Shown here: one piece after another, positions 34,294-43,054 of the stretch
How the letters are laid out: every line of letters starts with the position of its first letter
Numbering within the stretch: the first letter of the stretch is position 1
Source of the DNA: Candidatus Iainarchaeum sp.
GTDB lineage: Archaea; Iainarchaeota; Iainarchaeia; Iainarchaeales; GCA-2688035
Length of the DNA: 64,000 bases
Assembly: GCA_002688035.1 (NCBI GenBank)
Contig: NZBU01000012.1
Location: forward strand, 1 to 64,000
Direction: 5' to 3'
Position numbers and translations under genes: made by a program
The notes under the pieces: generated by a model
Told to the model about the DNA's origin: nothing
What the model saw: the letters and a program-made list of their open reading frames with translations, nothing else
The model's database searches: none

Positions 34294-35043
34294 TTATTTC
34301 AGTTGTTGAGTGTGAATTCCGCATTCTCCTCCGCACTTGCTCGTATTTTGCCATCTTCCATCTCTTTCAAGTTGCGAGTCGAAAATTGGGTTGGTGCATG
34401 GTCCGCATCCTAGCGACCTATAACGTCTCCCATCTGGGAATTCTTTGGAATACCAGGGATGCAACTTAATATTGTTGTCCTTAAGGTACTGCAGCACATC
34501 CTGCTCTGTAAATTCCAGAATCGGATTAACCTTTATCAGGCCACCTTTTTCCTCTATCTCCCTGTAATTCTTCCTTGTTCTCCCCTCTGTATTTCTAAGG
34601 CCGCAGATCCAGGCATCAAGGTCTTTTACAGCCGCTTTTGTTGGATCTACCTTAAGCAGCCTACAGCACTCATCAGGACTTGCTTCATAAATCTCTTTAC
34701 CTGTTCTCGCCTTTGATTCTGTCGAAACTCTGTTGAACTCTTCTGGTGGAAGAAGCTCCACATTCAAATCGTTTCCCTGCAGAACCTCTGGAATTGAATC
34801 AGCAACCAAATAAACTTTCAGGCCCAGATTCATTTCCCTGTTCATTTCCCTAAGATATTCAAATGTCTCATTTGGCTTGTACCTAGTCATAATGGAGAAG
34901 ATCTCGATACTGGGATCGACTTGCCGTGCAAGATGCACAACAACCATACTGTCCTTTCCAAAAGAACAGGCAACACCAATTCTCTTGTGTTCCTTTATTG
35001 CTTTTTCAACGATTTTTTTTGCGTGTTCGACTTTTTCATTCAT
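34294..35043 (-). CDS. cysH: APS/PAPS reductase family protein
   Basis: A 249-residue protein with a PP-loop-like nucleotide fold (GVACSFGKDSMVVVHLARQ) and the cysteine pattern of assimilatory APS reductases: CCRLLKVDP (about residue 130), CGPCT (about 217), and KCGGECGIHTQ at the end, whose Cys attacks the sulfate. The Cys pairs bind a [4Fe-4S] cluster. It reduces adenylyl sulfate to sulfite for sulfur assimilation. The ATG at 35043 is preceded by GGAGGAG, a strong ribosome site; the upstream ATG at 35058 has none. A ferredoxin-like gene lies downstream with 90 nt between. Confidence 0.88.
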   Translation of the reverse strand: MNEKVEHAKKIVEKAIKEHKRIGVACSFGKDSMVVVHLARQVDPSIEIFSIMTRYKPNETFEYLREMNREMNLGLKVYLVADSIPEVLQGNDLNVELLPPEEFNRVSTESKARTGKEIYEASPDECCRLLKVDPTKAAVKDLDAWICGLRNTEGRTRKNYREIEEKGGLIKVNPILEFTEQDVLQYLKDNNIKLHPWYSKEFPDGRRYRSLGCGPCTNPIFDSQLERDGRWQNTSKCGGECGIHTQQLK

Positions 35044-35288
35044 TTTTATCTCCTCCAAAAAATTTCACAAAAAAATAATTCTACGCGTGGCGCAGACAAT
35101 TAAAGTAATGTGGGTTGCTGTTAGCAACATGCGCAAGGCTGCTCAAAATAGGAATAGATATCTTTTCTGTGATGAGCCTGCATAATATTCCCTGGGTGCT
35201 GAGTTTATTTACTAGTTTAGATAGCGGCAATGTTCTAATCATACAATATTAGAGTCTTATTCTTTTTATAATAATTGTTGATAGAAAG

Positions 35289-35367
35289 ATTCATATATGA
35301 ATATACTGGTCTTACAGTCGTTTTTTCTCCGTAGAAATGGTTTCATCAACCACTATATATGGTTTCA
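35289..35367. promoter_or_regulatory. Palindrome and repeats upstream of the metal-binding gene cluster
   Basis: ATTCATATATGAAT (35289-35302) is a perfect 14-base palindrome. Further on, TGGTTTCA occurs twice (35338-35345 and 35360-35367), and AACCA (35348-35352) faces TGGTT (35360-35364) across CTATATA. The latter could be a TATA box with start of transcription near 35383, followed by GGTGAT and the GTG at 35391. Such nested repeats are typical of regulated promoters, here for a heavy-metal gene set. The rest of the 35059-35390 gap holds no gene I can support. Confidence 0.35.
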
Positions 35368-35390
35368 GCTCCAATGTTTGCGGTGATTTT

Positions 35391-36389
35391 GTGAAAAAAG
35401 AAGTTTCTTTGAAAATAAGTGGGATGCATTGCACCAGCTGCGAAAAGCTAATTCAAGACGGACTCTTGGAGCTCGAGGGTGTGGAAACTGTCCAAGTTAG
35501 TTTTGCAAATGAAAAAGCCAAAGTGGTTTTTGATGATAAAAAAGTCTCGCTTGACAAAATAGAGGGGGAAGTGCTGGAGCTTGGCTATGAAGTAAAAGGA
35601 AGCTCTGACAGCTCTACCAAAACAAAGAACACCACGGCCCAAAAGATGTCTATAAGGCAAGGTATTGTTTATGGCCTGGTTCCGCACATTGGATGCATTG
35701 GTTTTATTGTGGCTTCAATTCTCGGAGCCACGATTGCGGTTGAATTCTTCAAGCCACTGCTCATGAATCCATGGTTCTTTCACATTCTCATATTGATTTC
35801 AATCGGCTTTGCAACACTCTCCTCGGCATTCTATCTTAGAAAGCAAGGCATATTCTCAATGCAGGGCATTAAAAGAAAAAAGAAATATCTAGCCACAATG
35901 TATGGGAGTACAGTTGGAATAAACCTAATCCTGTTCCTAGTGATTTTCCCGATGCTTGCAAACCTTGACACAGGATCTTTTGCCAATCCTACGGGTATGG
36001 TTACCTTAGCGGGAGCGCAAGGCAATTCAACTGCTTCAGATTCACTTCTGCGTTTACAATCAAACATTCCTTGCCCAGGGCACGCTCCTTTAATCTCTGG
36101 CGAACTCAAGAGCATTGAGGGGATAACAGGGGTAAAGTATGAGTTTCCGAATTATTTTGATGTTGCATTTGACTCAAGCAAGACATCAAAGGATAAAATA
36201 TTTGCTCTTGAGGTTTTTGAGATTTACACCGCAACACTAATAAGTGAGTCTCTTCCAGATCCAGAGGAGAAAGTTTCTTTCGCAGCAATACAAGAGGTTG
36301 AATCTCTTGGAACAGGAAACGTTCAGCCTTCAGGAACCTGTGGAGGGACTTGTGGCGGTGGCTGTGGTGGCTGCGGCTGTGGTGGATAA
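35391..36389 (+). CDS. HMA-domain membrane protein with Cys-rich tail
   Basis: A protein of about 332 residues that seems to handle metal ions. First is an HMA domain (KISGMHCTSCEKLI, CxxC near residue 15), then four membrane helices, one carrying PHIGCIGF (about 108-116), then a second beta-alpha domain outside the membrane, and last a tail of Gly and Cys in CGGTCGGGCGGCGCGG-like order, able to bind several metal ions. No ATPase motif is present. I prefer GTG 35391 (SD GGTGAT before it, HMA follows at once) to ATG 35337, which would put operator-like repeats inside the gene. It precedes a DUF2318 lipoprotein and copA. Confidence 0.8.
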   Translation: MKKEVSLKISGMHCTSCEKLIQDGLLELEGVETVQVSFANEKAKVVFDDKKVSLDKIEGEVLELGYEVKGSSDSSTKTKNTTAQKMSIRQGIVYGLVPHIGCIGFIVASILGATIAVEFFKPLLMNPWFFHILILISIGFATLSSAFYLRKQGIFSMQGIKRKKKYLATMYGSTVGINLILFLVIFPMLANLDTGSFANPTGMVTLAGAQGNSTASDSLLRLQSNIPCPGHAPLISGELKSIEGITGVKYEFPNYFDVAFDSSKTSKDKIFALEVFEIYTATLISESLPDPEEKVSFAAIQEVESLGTGNVQPSGTCGGTCGGGCGGCGCGG

Positions 36390-36413
36390 AATTATTTTTT
36401 GGAGGTATGAAAA

Positions 36414-36878
36414 ATGAAAATGGTGAATAAGGCAATATTTTTTACAGCGCTTCTGGCATTGCTGGTAGTTTCCGGATGTACATCGAACAATCCAAACAGT
36501 GCAACAGATGCTGCAGACAATTCTGAACAAGCAACTTTTTCAATTCCTGTTGCAAGTATTGGCCAAGAAGCCAAGTGGTATGAGTATGAGTCAAACGGCA
36601 CTACGATAAGATTCTTTGCGGTAAAGGGTAGTGATGGTAGTGTGAAGACTGCGTTTGACGCTTGTGATGTTTGCAATTACTCTAAAAAAGGTTATTCGCA
36701 GCAAGGCAATTTTATGGTTTGCAATAATTGCGGGAACAAGTATCCAATTGATGGTCTTGGAACAGAGAACAAGAGACCTGGCGGATGCTGGCCAAGCTAT
36801 TTGCCAAACGAAGTAGTTGGCGAAAATATTGTGATACAGAAAGCCAATCTCGAGAAAGGCAGTGCTTTCTTTGCTTAA
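36414..36878 (+). CDS. DUF2318-domain lipoprotein
   Basis: A 154-residue lipoprotein (ALLALLVVSGC) whose body is a DUF2318 domain: KWYEYESNGTTIRFFAVKG, CDVCNYSKKGYSQQ, and CNNCGNKYPIDGLG followed by GGCWP. Two CxxC pairs likely bind iron-sulfur or metal on the outer side. DUF2318 proteins often stand beside heavy metal or iron uptake genes. GGAGGT stands 7 nt before the ATG at 36414. It lies between the HMA membrane protein and copA, so it may belong to one copper or metal operon. Confidence 0.85.
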   Translation: MKMVNKAIFFTALLALLVVSGCTSNNPNSATDAADNSEQATFSIPVASIGQEAKWYEYESNGTTIRFFAVKGSDGSVKTAFDACDVCNYSKKGYSQQGNFMVCNNCGNKYPIDGLGTENKRPGGCWPSYLPNEVVGENIVIQKANLEKGSAFFA

Positions 36879-36941
36879 AGAAAAGGGGTTTGTGTTGGAT
36901 TTAAATCAAGTTTCAACAAATTAGTTTGATGGTGTAAATAC

Positions 36942-39185
36942 GTGGGAAAGGAAAAAATCGAGACAGCAGGCATTCCAATTCAGGGAATGCATTGCGCAGC
37001 CTGTGCCGTAAGAATAGAGAAGGCATTGCATAAATCACAGGGCGTTGTAAAGGCTAACGTGAATTTTGCCAATGAAAAAGCCACCGTTGAATTTAACCCT
37101 GCTAACTCCAGTCTTGAAGAAATCTATAATATAATAAAGGATGAGGGCTACGGTATTGTGCAGGGTGGTAAGGATAGTGAGAAAGAAGCAAGGCAGAAAG
37201 AAGTAAGTGATTACAAGAGAAAAGTTATTCTGGCTTTCTTGTTGAGCAGTCCGTTAATGTATATTATGATGGCTTCAATGCTTGGCTGGCCAATACCGCA
37301 GATTATTATTGATAACAACGCGCTTGCACAATTCCTGCTCGCAACCCCTGTACTGATTGTCGGAAGACATTTCTTCATCCAGGGTTTCAAATCTCTGTTT
37401 AGACTAGTGCCTGACATGAACTCTCTTGTTGCAATAGGAGTAGGCTCTGCCTATACATACAGTTTTGTTGTAACAGTCTTCATATTATCAGGTTCAACGC
37501 TTTTCTCTGCAATGGACTTATACTATGAGGTTGCTGCTTTTCTGATAAGCTTCATTCTTTTGGGGCGCTATTTTGAGGCAATTGCAAAGGGTAGGACTTC
37601 CGAGGCGATAAAGAAGCTTTTAGGGTTACAGGTAAAGACTGCTCTTGTTGAAAGAGAGGGCAGGGAGATGGAGGTTCCTATAGAGAACGTTAAGGTTGGT
37701 GACATAGTGATTGTAAAGCCTGGCCAAAAAATTCCTGTGGACGGGAAAATCGTGAGTGGGCACAGCAGTGTTGATGAGTCAATGATTACAGGGGAAAGCA
37801 TTCCAGTGGAAAAGATTGTTGGTGACACAGTGATTGGTGCAACCCTCAACAAAACCGGGAGCTTCAAGTTCAAGGCTGAGAAAGTAGGTAAAGATACTGC
37901 TCTCTCTCAAATAATAAAGCTTGTGGAGGATGCCCAGGCAAGTAAGGCACCAATCCAGGATCTTGCTGACAAAATTTCAAATTACTTTGTGCCAACTGTA
38001 ATGGGGATTGCCATAATCGCGGCCTTAGCCTGGTTTTTTGTCGGTCAAGGTTTTCTTTTCTCTCTTGCAATTTTTATCACGGTTCTTATAATTGCTTGTC
38101 CCTGTGCAATGGGTCTTGCTACTCCAACCGCCGTAATGGTTGGAACAGGTAAAGGTGCGGAACAAGGAATACTTATAAAAAGTGCTGCATCTCTCCAAAA
38201 AGCCCAGGAGATTAATACGGTTGTATTTGATAAAACAGGCACGCTCACAAAAGGGGAACCCGAAGTAACTGACATATTTACTGAATCCTTGTCAAAGAAA
38301 GAAGTTTTGATGTATGCGGCTGTAGCAGAAAAGCGTTCAGAGCATCCTCTTGGAGAATCAATTGTGAACAAGGCAAAACAACAAAAGATTGTGCTAAAAG
38401 ACCCAGCTAAATTTAATTCAATAACTGGCAAGGGTGTTGAAGCTAGTTTAGAAGGAAAAAATATTCTGCTTGGAAATCGCGCTTTAATGAAGGAACGTAA
38501 CATTTCGGTGGAAAAGTTTGAACCTAAGCTTGCTGAGTTTGAGTCAGATGGGAAAACTGCAATGCTTGTTGCAGTTAACAAAACTGCTGTTGGAATAGTG
38601 GCGGTTGCAGATACTCTTAAAGAGTATTCAAAAGAAGCGGTTACAGCACTTCACCAAATGGGGAAACAGGTCGTGATGATTACCGGAGACAATAAGAGAA
38701 CCGGTGAAGCAATAGCAAGACAGGTTGGAATCGATAAGGTTCTTGCAGAGGTGCTCCCCGAGGATAAAGCAAATGAGGTGAAGAAGCTTCAAAACACAGG
38801 AGCAAAAGTTGCAATGGTTGGAGACGGTATAAATGATGCTCCTGCCCTTGTGCAGGCTGATGTTGGAATAGCAATTGGTTCAGGAACGGACATTGCAATT
38901 GAATCAGGAGACATAGTTCTTGTAAAAGATGATCTAAGAGACGTTGTGGTTGCAATAGACTTGAGTAGGTATGCAATGAACAAAATAAAGCAAAATTTCT
39001 TCTGGGCTTTTGTCTACAACGTTGTTGGCATTCCAGTTGCAGCAGGTCTACTATACCCTTTCACCGGTTTGCTTTTGAGTCCTGTTATTGCAGGAACCGC
39101 AATGGCTTTCAGTTCTGTAAGTGTGGTAAGCAATTCATTACTCATGAAACGCTATAAACCCAAAATAAAGACTCGCGGAAATTAA
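36942..39185 (+). CDS. copA: Copper-translocating P-type ATPase
   Basis: A P1B-1 ATPase of 747 residues that moves Cu(I) out of the cell. N-terminal HMA domain with [15 protein letters not shown] (CxxC), eight membrane helices, the membrane metal site CPC in [14 protein letters not shown], phosphorylation site [17 protein letters not shown] and [10 protein letters not shown]. The last helices have [11 protein letters not shown] and [14 protein letters not shown], marks of the copper type. Start is GTG 36942. It forms a metal-handling set with the HMA-tail protein and DUF2318 lipoprotein upstream. The opposite-strand operon of CxxC membrane proteins lies just beyond it. Confidence 0.95.
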   Translation: MGKEKIETAGIPIQGMHCAACAVRIEKALHKSQGVVKANVNFANEKATVEFNPANSSLEEIYNIIKDEGYGIVQGGKDSEKEARQKEVSDYKRKVILAFLLSSPLMYIMMASMLGWPIPQIIIDNNALAQFLLATPVLIVGRHFFIQGFKSLFRLVPDMNSLVAIGVGSAYTYSFVVTVFILSGSTLFSAMDLYYEVAAFLISFILLGRYFEAIAKGRTSEAIKKLLGLQVKTALVEREGREMEVPIENVKVGDIVIVKPGQKIPVDGKIVSGHSSVDESMITGESIPVEKIVGDTVIGATLNKTGSFKFKAEKVGKDTALSQIIKLVEDAQASKAPIQDLADKISNYFVPTVMGIAIIAALAWFFVGQGFLFSLAIFITVLIIACPCAMGLATPTAVMVGTGKGAEQGILIKSAASLQKAQEINTVVFDKTGTLTKGEPEVTDIFTESLSKKEVLMYAAVAEKRSEHPLGESIVNKAKQQKIVLKDPAKFNSITGKGVEASLEGKNILLGNRALMKERNISVEKFEPKLAEFESDGKTAMLVAVNKTAVGIVAVADTLKEYSKEAVTALHQMGKQVVMITGDNKRTGEAIARQVGIDKVLAEVLPEDKANEVKKLQNTGAKVAMVGDGINDAPALVQADVGIAIGSGTDIAIESGDIVLVKDDLRDVVVAIDLSRYAMNKIKQNFFWAFVYNVVGIPVAAGLLYPFTGLLLSPVIAGTAMAFSSVSVVSNSLLMKRYKPKIKTRGN

Positions 39186-39349
39186 TCTAATTTACAGCAT
39201 GCTTGATAATCTCAGTAGTACAACTGTGCTTTTCTTTGCATCATTACTCGCATTTTTCTGCCCATTCGCGTTCGGCATAAGAAAAATCGCATGCCTCACA
39301 GTGAAATACTTGCACCCACCCTTCTCATATTCTTTAACCCTTAGAATCA

Positions 39350-39790
39350 CTATAGGTCTAGTTCATTAACCCACTCAGGAATCTTTTCGCCTTCAACCTT
39401 ATCATAGACTGGCCAATAAGGTTTGATGTCTATTACCGGTGTGTTGTCCAAAACATCAAGGCCCTTCACTGTTATCTTGTTGCCTTCTCTTCCAAGAAGC
39501 TTTACGGTTGTAATTGCAATAGGGTTTGGTCTGGCAGGGCATCTACAAGAAAAGATTCCAACCACTGGGACATTAGGATTTCCCTGGGGTTTGTGAGTTA
39601 TTACGTGCTTCTTAACCTTGTCCATCCAATAAACAATTATAACATGGGAATAATCATCTATTCCATTAAGTGCATCAGTGAATTCTTCGTTAAGTATTAC
39701 TTCTGAAACTTCATTAGCAAAGCTTCCAAAGCGAGGTTCCTTAACATTACTTTTTACAAAACCAATTGGTTTCAAATTAATCTCGTTCAT
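39350..39790 (-). CDS. trmO: tRNA (N6-threonylcarbamoyl-A37) methyltransferase
   Basis: A SAM-dependent enzyme of 146 residues, of the TrmO (VirR/TsaA) fold. IGFVKSNVKEPR, GIDDYSHVIIVYWMD, GIFSCRCPARPNPIAITTV and GLDVLDNTPVIDIKPY are diagnostic. It methylates t6A37 in tRNA(Thr) and related tRNAs. It is the last gene of the operon that holds the CxxC membrane proteins, 11 nt after the three-domain protein; the link is likely only one of position. Beyond its stop, a 52-codon GTG frame overlaps by TAGTG (39192-39350) but is not convincing. Confidence 0.93.
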   Translation of the reverse strand: MNEINLKPIGFVKSNVKEPRFGSFANEVSEVILNEEFTDALNGIDDYSHVIIVYWMDKVKKHVITHKPQGNPNVPVVGIFSCRCPARPNPIAITTVKLLGREGNKITVKGLDVLDNTPVIDIKPYWPVYDKVEGEKIPEWVNELDL

Positions 39791-39801
39791 AGTAACCTTG
39801 G

Positions 39802-40887
39802 TTATCCAAGTTCTTTAAACTCAATGCCTTTTCCAAGCGCAGCCATTTCTCTGAACACATAACTTCCGTCTTCTTCCCGTGTTCCAAGGCGCTGCATCCA
39901 AATGCTTTCAAATGAAGGGTATATTGAGAGTTCTCCCTTCAGCACGATGGCCGGAACTTTTCCAATATTATAATCCTGAATTAAATCTGCCCCCTCGGTA
40001 GAACTAACATCAATTGTCTGCTCTTCTCCGATTGCGACAGCAAATCTTCCAAGAATGTTTTTGTGAACCATTACATCGTAACAATTCTCACAACTTTCAT
40101 CAGCAAGATAGATAATATCAATTAGTCCCTTGGTTTCCCCATTAGTAACATCGATGTAGGGTGGTGCGCTTTCAATTATATAGTAACCACTTTCTGCCTG
40201 CAGACCAGCACTTTTAAGGCTGTCTAGGATTAGTGGGTAAGCATCGATATCATCTGAGAGTAATAGTGCAGGGGCCTTTCCAATACTGTAAGTCGTGGTA
40301 AGCTCCTTTCCCTCATCTGTTGCATAACCAACTGCCTTTTCTTCACCAACAAACACGCCATTCTCTGTCAACGAGTCAATAAAATAGCTTACATCTGCAC
40401 AAACTTCACACTCATCAGCTTCAAGGATTATTGCCACGACTTTTCCAACAGTTTTGCCTGAACCAGTATCCTCGTAAGGGGCTGTTGGCTTGTCAAACAC
40501 AAGTGTCTCTCCCCTCTCCTCAAAGCCGTTTGCATTTACCCTTTCAACTTCTCCTTTGAGCACAATTGCTGGTAAACGCTTTATTCCTAATTCAACTATA
40601 AGCTCTTTTGCTGCCGCAGAGTCTGCCTTTAGCCTTGTCTCACTTAGAATATTTAGGTCAGAGTTCTTGAGATTTGCTTCTGTTCCAGAAGCAGTTACAC
40701 ATTCTTTACAGGAAGAGTCAATCAAAACAAGGTCTACTTTTGGAGAGGCTGACGCAAGCTTTACTTCCTCAAGCTTTGCTTTAAAGCTCTCTGAAACTTG
40801 TGGAACAGTAAACACATTGAACAATACTAGTGCGAGTAATATCCCCATTCCTGCGTATAGGATTGTTTCGATTTCCTTATCCTTCAT
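39802..40887 (-). CDS. Membrane-anchored protein with three thioredoxin-like CxxC domains
   Basis: A 361-residue protein with one N-terminal membrane helix (about residues 10-27) and three tandem domains on the outer side. Each has a CxxC near the start: SSCKEC (about 59-63), DECEVC (about 160-164) and ESCENC (about 256-261). Each then has a cis-Pro-type strand: RLPAIVLKGE, KAPALLLSDD and KVPAIVLKGE. The spacing of about 100 residues shows that the same thioredoxin-like unit is repeated three times. It may shuttle electrons or metal. It follows the small MVGGC-ended protein by 12 nt in one operon. Confidence 0.78.
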   Translation of the reverse strand: MKDKEIETILYAGMGILLALVLFNVFTVPQVSESFKAKLEEVKLASASPKVDLVLIDSSCKECVTASGTEANLKNSDLNILSETRLKADSAAAKELIVELGIKRLPAIVLKGEVERVNANGFEERGETLVFDKPTAPYEDTGSGKTVGKVVAIILEADECEVCADVSYFIDSLTENGVFVGEEKAVGYATDEGKELTTTYSIGKAPALLLSDDIDAYPLILDSLKSAGLQAESGYYIIESAPPYIDVTNGETKGLIDIIYLADESCENCYDVMVHKNILGRFAVAIGEEQTIDVSSTEGADLIQDYNIGKVPAIVLKGELSIYPSFESIWMQRLGTREEDGSYVFREMAALGKGIEFKELG

Positions 40888-40899
40888 TTAAAAACACCA

Positions 40900-41148
40900 C
40901 TAGCATCCGCCAACCATATTTGGAAGACTTTGTAGGTTATTCTGCAAATTACTTGAAGACGAAACTTTGACAGTGTCTTCTGACTGCAGGCTTAAACCAT
41001 CAAATTCATTGTTTATTTGTTCTTTAAGGTCTGCCAACTCAATTGCTTGCACGCCTGAAAATATTATCAGCAAGCCAAGCACGGCCATTAATACAAGAAC
41101 TTTTGTGTTAGCTCCGGCCTTTTCGCTTTTCTTTGTTTCTACAACCAT
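40900..41148 (-). CDS. Small membrane protein ending in MVGGC
   Basis: An 82-residue protein with one membrane helix (about residues 16-36) and a polar outer tail that ends NLQNNLQSLPNMVGGC. The end is the same as that of the polytopic protein made just before it (PSQLKDLPGMVGGC), though the codons differ. One cysteine, and it is the last residue. It begins one base after the stop of that gene, and its ribosome site AGGAGG lies within the final codons of the upstream gene. Function unknown; the shared tail suggests a common partner, linkage or modification. Confidence 0.72.
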   Translation of the reverse strand: MVVETKKSEKAGANTKVLVLMAVLGLLIIFSGVQAIELADLKEQINNEFDGLSLQSEDTVKVSSSSNLQNNLQSLPNMVGGC

Positions 41149-41149
41149 T

Positions 41150-42553
41150 TTAACAACCTCCTACCATTCCTGGTAAGTCTTTTAATTGTGAAGGGTCCTG
41201 CCCTGAAACCTGCACTCCCAAAGAAACCATATCTTGTGGGAACCACAATGTTTTCCAGCGCATAACCTCTCTCAAAACTTCTGCATCAGAGTACTCTGTG
41301 TCTCTCATTAAACCCAGTGTTATTGCTAACAGTGCTGGGTTGTGCTGACAACCACATTTTGATTTTCCAACCTCATTAATTCCCTGCGGTCCTATCCCAC
41401 AGCAGTACTCACAGCTTATTCCACGGGGGGCCGCAGCTAATTTTAAGTAGCGCTGCCATACTTCAGGACTATTTTGCTCAACCTCGTCTGTAAATGAGTA
41501 ATACCATTTAGCCAAGTAATTCAAACTGTTCACAGGATCGTCAAAAGTAATTCCCCCAAGTTCCTCACTATAGGGTGGAGTGCCAGTAGGGTACATTGTT
41601 GCCATAACATCCTGGTCAGTTTTCGCACTCTTTAATTCCGGGAAAACTGTTGCAACTGCCATTGCTGTACTGTTTACTTCAAAAACATTTACTTTTGAAA
41701 GGTCTGCCCCGCCTACTCCATAGCCACCAGATGCCTTGGCCAGTGCCAAATCAAATGATTCTGAAATATCCCAAATTTGAACCTGGTTAAATAAAAGAAT
41801 TGCAGTAACTACAAGCACACTGGCCATCAAAACATTATCCATACCCGGGCTTAGTATTGGTTTTGTTCCTGTTGTTGGGCAGGCAAGGCACTCTTTTGAA
41901 TTAAGTTTGTATGATGCAAACACTAACAATGCAAGTGAAAGAACTTTTACTTCAAGTCCCTCTAACGGGAATATGGTCAGTCCTGCACCCACTCCAACTA
42001 ATGAAAGAACCAATGCGCCACAACTTGGGCAGCCCATTCCAACACCTGCAGCCACTATTCCCCCAAGGCCTGATGCACTTCCTTCTGGGTTGCGCATGAT
42101 ATTGTAAGCATTAACAATCAGTAAGCTGGATAATGGAATTATAATAGCCAGCGGCAAAAAATTAACAAACGTGTATTTGAACCCGCTCATCTCGGTATAG
42201 GAAAAGAGGCTGTATGAGGTGTTTGACAGCATCAGAATATAAGTGAGAATATATAGTGCGCCAGTCGTTCCAATGAATGCAAGCAGTCTTTTGTCAGTTG
42301 AAATAACGTGCTTGAATTTGTATGCGATAACTGTTGTTGCTAGCCCAAGTAAGAGTGAAACGCTTCCTGCAACTAGAAGAGTAAGCAAAGCGTACCTGCG
42401 CGAATTCTCCATGAAATAATTAAAAAGCAAAAATTGGCTGAATGGAAATGCCATTGTTAATATGGCAAAAAGCAAAAACGATCCAATGGTTACCCCGGTA
42501 AATATTTTCGCGTATTTTTTGTCAGCTAATAACTTTTTGGCAATTGGCAACAT
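41150..42553 (-). CDS. Polytopic membrane protein with CxxC sites ending in MVGGC
   Basis: A 467-residue protein with about seven or eight membrane helices in its first 270 residues. A CxxC sits in a helix (GMGCPSCGALVLSLVG), CLAC follows between helices, and the outer C-terminal part has CEYCCGIGP and KCGCQHNPALLAIT, with WKTLWFPQDMV and the end LKDLPGMVGGC. The cysteine pattern suggests binding of metal or a disulfide relay. It leads the operon 42553-39350. I have seen CGC-HNPAL-type domains in archaeal membrane proteins but cannot name a function. Confidence 0.75.
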   Translation of the reverse strand: MLPIAKKLLADKKYAKIFTGVTIGSFLLFAILTMAFPFSQFLLFNYFMENSRRYALLTLLVAGSVSLLLGLATTVIAYKFKHVISTDKRLLAFIGTTGALYILTYILMLSNTSYSLFSYTEMSGFKYTFVNFLPLAIIIPLSSLLIVNAYNIMRNPEGSASGLGGIVAAGVGMGCPSCGALVLSLVGVGAGLTIFPLEGLEVKVLSLALLVFASYKLNSKECLACPTTGTKPILSPGMDNVLMASVLVVTAILLFNQVQIWDISESFDLALAKASGGYGVGGADLSKVNVFEVNSTAMAVATVFPELKSAKTDQDVMATMYPTGTPPYSEELGGITFDDPVNSLNYLAKWYYSFTDEVEQNSPEVWQRYLKLAAAPRGISCEYCCGIGPQGINEVGKSKCGCQHNPALLAITLGLMRDTEYSDAEVLREVMRWKTLWFPQDMVSLGVQVSGQDPSQLKDLPGMVGGC

Positions 42554-42737
42554 GGTTTTCCCTTAGTTATTATTCTAGTGAAACTATATATATGCTTTTA
42601 TAAAACCATCATAATTCTAAAATTAGCTCTATATCCCAAAGTATATTTTGCGAAACCGCAGGGTATTTAGATAATTTAAAACAATATATTTGCTATCAAA
42701 AATATACTCCATCAAGTAACCTTCTGAGGGTGAAACT

Positions 42738-42848
42738 ATGGGGGCTGGATGTGGTTCCGAAGATCACGATAGTAAGGCAGAAGCTGGTCATAGTTGTCCT
42801 TGTGGTAGCGGCAAGAAGTATGAGGAATGTTGCGGAAGAGAGGAGTAA
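42738..42848 (+). CDS. SEC-C motif mini-protein, 36 residues
   Basis: Start ATG at 42738, stop TAA at 42846-42848. The product is little more than a SEC-C zinc motif: HSCPCGSGKKYEECCG at residues 18-33, with the CxC and CC pairs that bind zinc in SecA tails and many other proteins. GAGGGTGA stands a few bases before the ATG and is a good ribosome site. Free mini-SEC-C proteins exist in many prokaryotes, role unclear. A 50-codon membrane ORF follows 4 nt later. Confidence 0.75.
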   Translation: MGAGCGSEDHDSKAEAGHSCPCGSGKKYEECCGREE

Positions 42849-42852
42849 CTAA

Positions 42853-43005
42853 TTAGAAATACAAAAAATTCCTCTTCTTTTAATTGCCGGTCTGCTCATA
42901 ATAGTTGGCTTGGCATATTTTGTTTATCAAGGATTGCCTATTTCTCAGTATGCTGACTTTGATAGTTCTTGGTATGCCCCAAGAGCCTTGCAAAAGAAGT
43001 TATAA
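42853..43005 (+). CDS. Single-helix small membrane protein, unusual start
   Basis: An open frame of 50 codons follows the SEC-C gene. It reads as EIQKIPLLLIAGLLIIVGLA, a clear membrane helix, then a polar tail with SQYADFDSSWYAPRALQKKL. No ATG, GTG or TTG occurs before the helix; the first codon after the stop at 42850-42852 is TTA at 42853, placed 7 nt after GAGGAG. A TTA start, an ATA start at 42859, or a base error are possible. The hydrophobic helix, lysine end and fit to the ribosome site make me think it is real. Confidence 0.45.
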   Translation, partial: LEIQKIPLLLIAGLLIIVGLAYFVYQGLPISQYADFDSSWYAPRALQKKL

Positions 43006-43054
43006 TCTTTACTACAGATTAGACAAATAGGCAAAAAAAGAATTGTGATGCTTA

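Noticed and set aside
35169..35202. GTGATGA (C box) followed by CTGA (D box), like a C/D sRNA
   Set aside because: Only one C and one D box are seen, the spacing does not fit the usual C-D'-C'-D order, and no end stem pairs around them.
39192..39369. Small frames on both strands after trmO (52 codons minus, 56 codons plus)
   Set aside because: They overlap each other on opposite strands, neither has a ribosome site or known motif, and the plus frame runs into the end of trmO.
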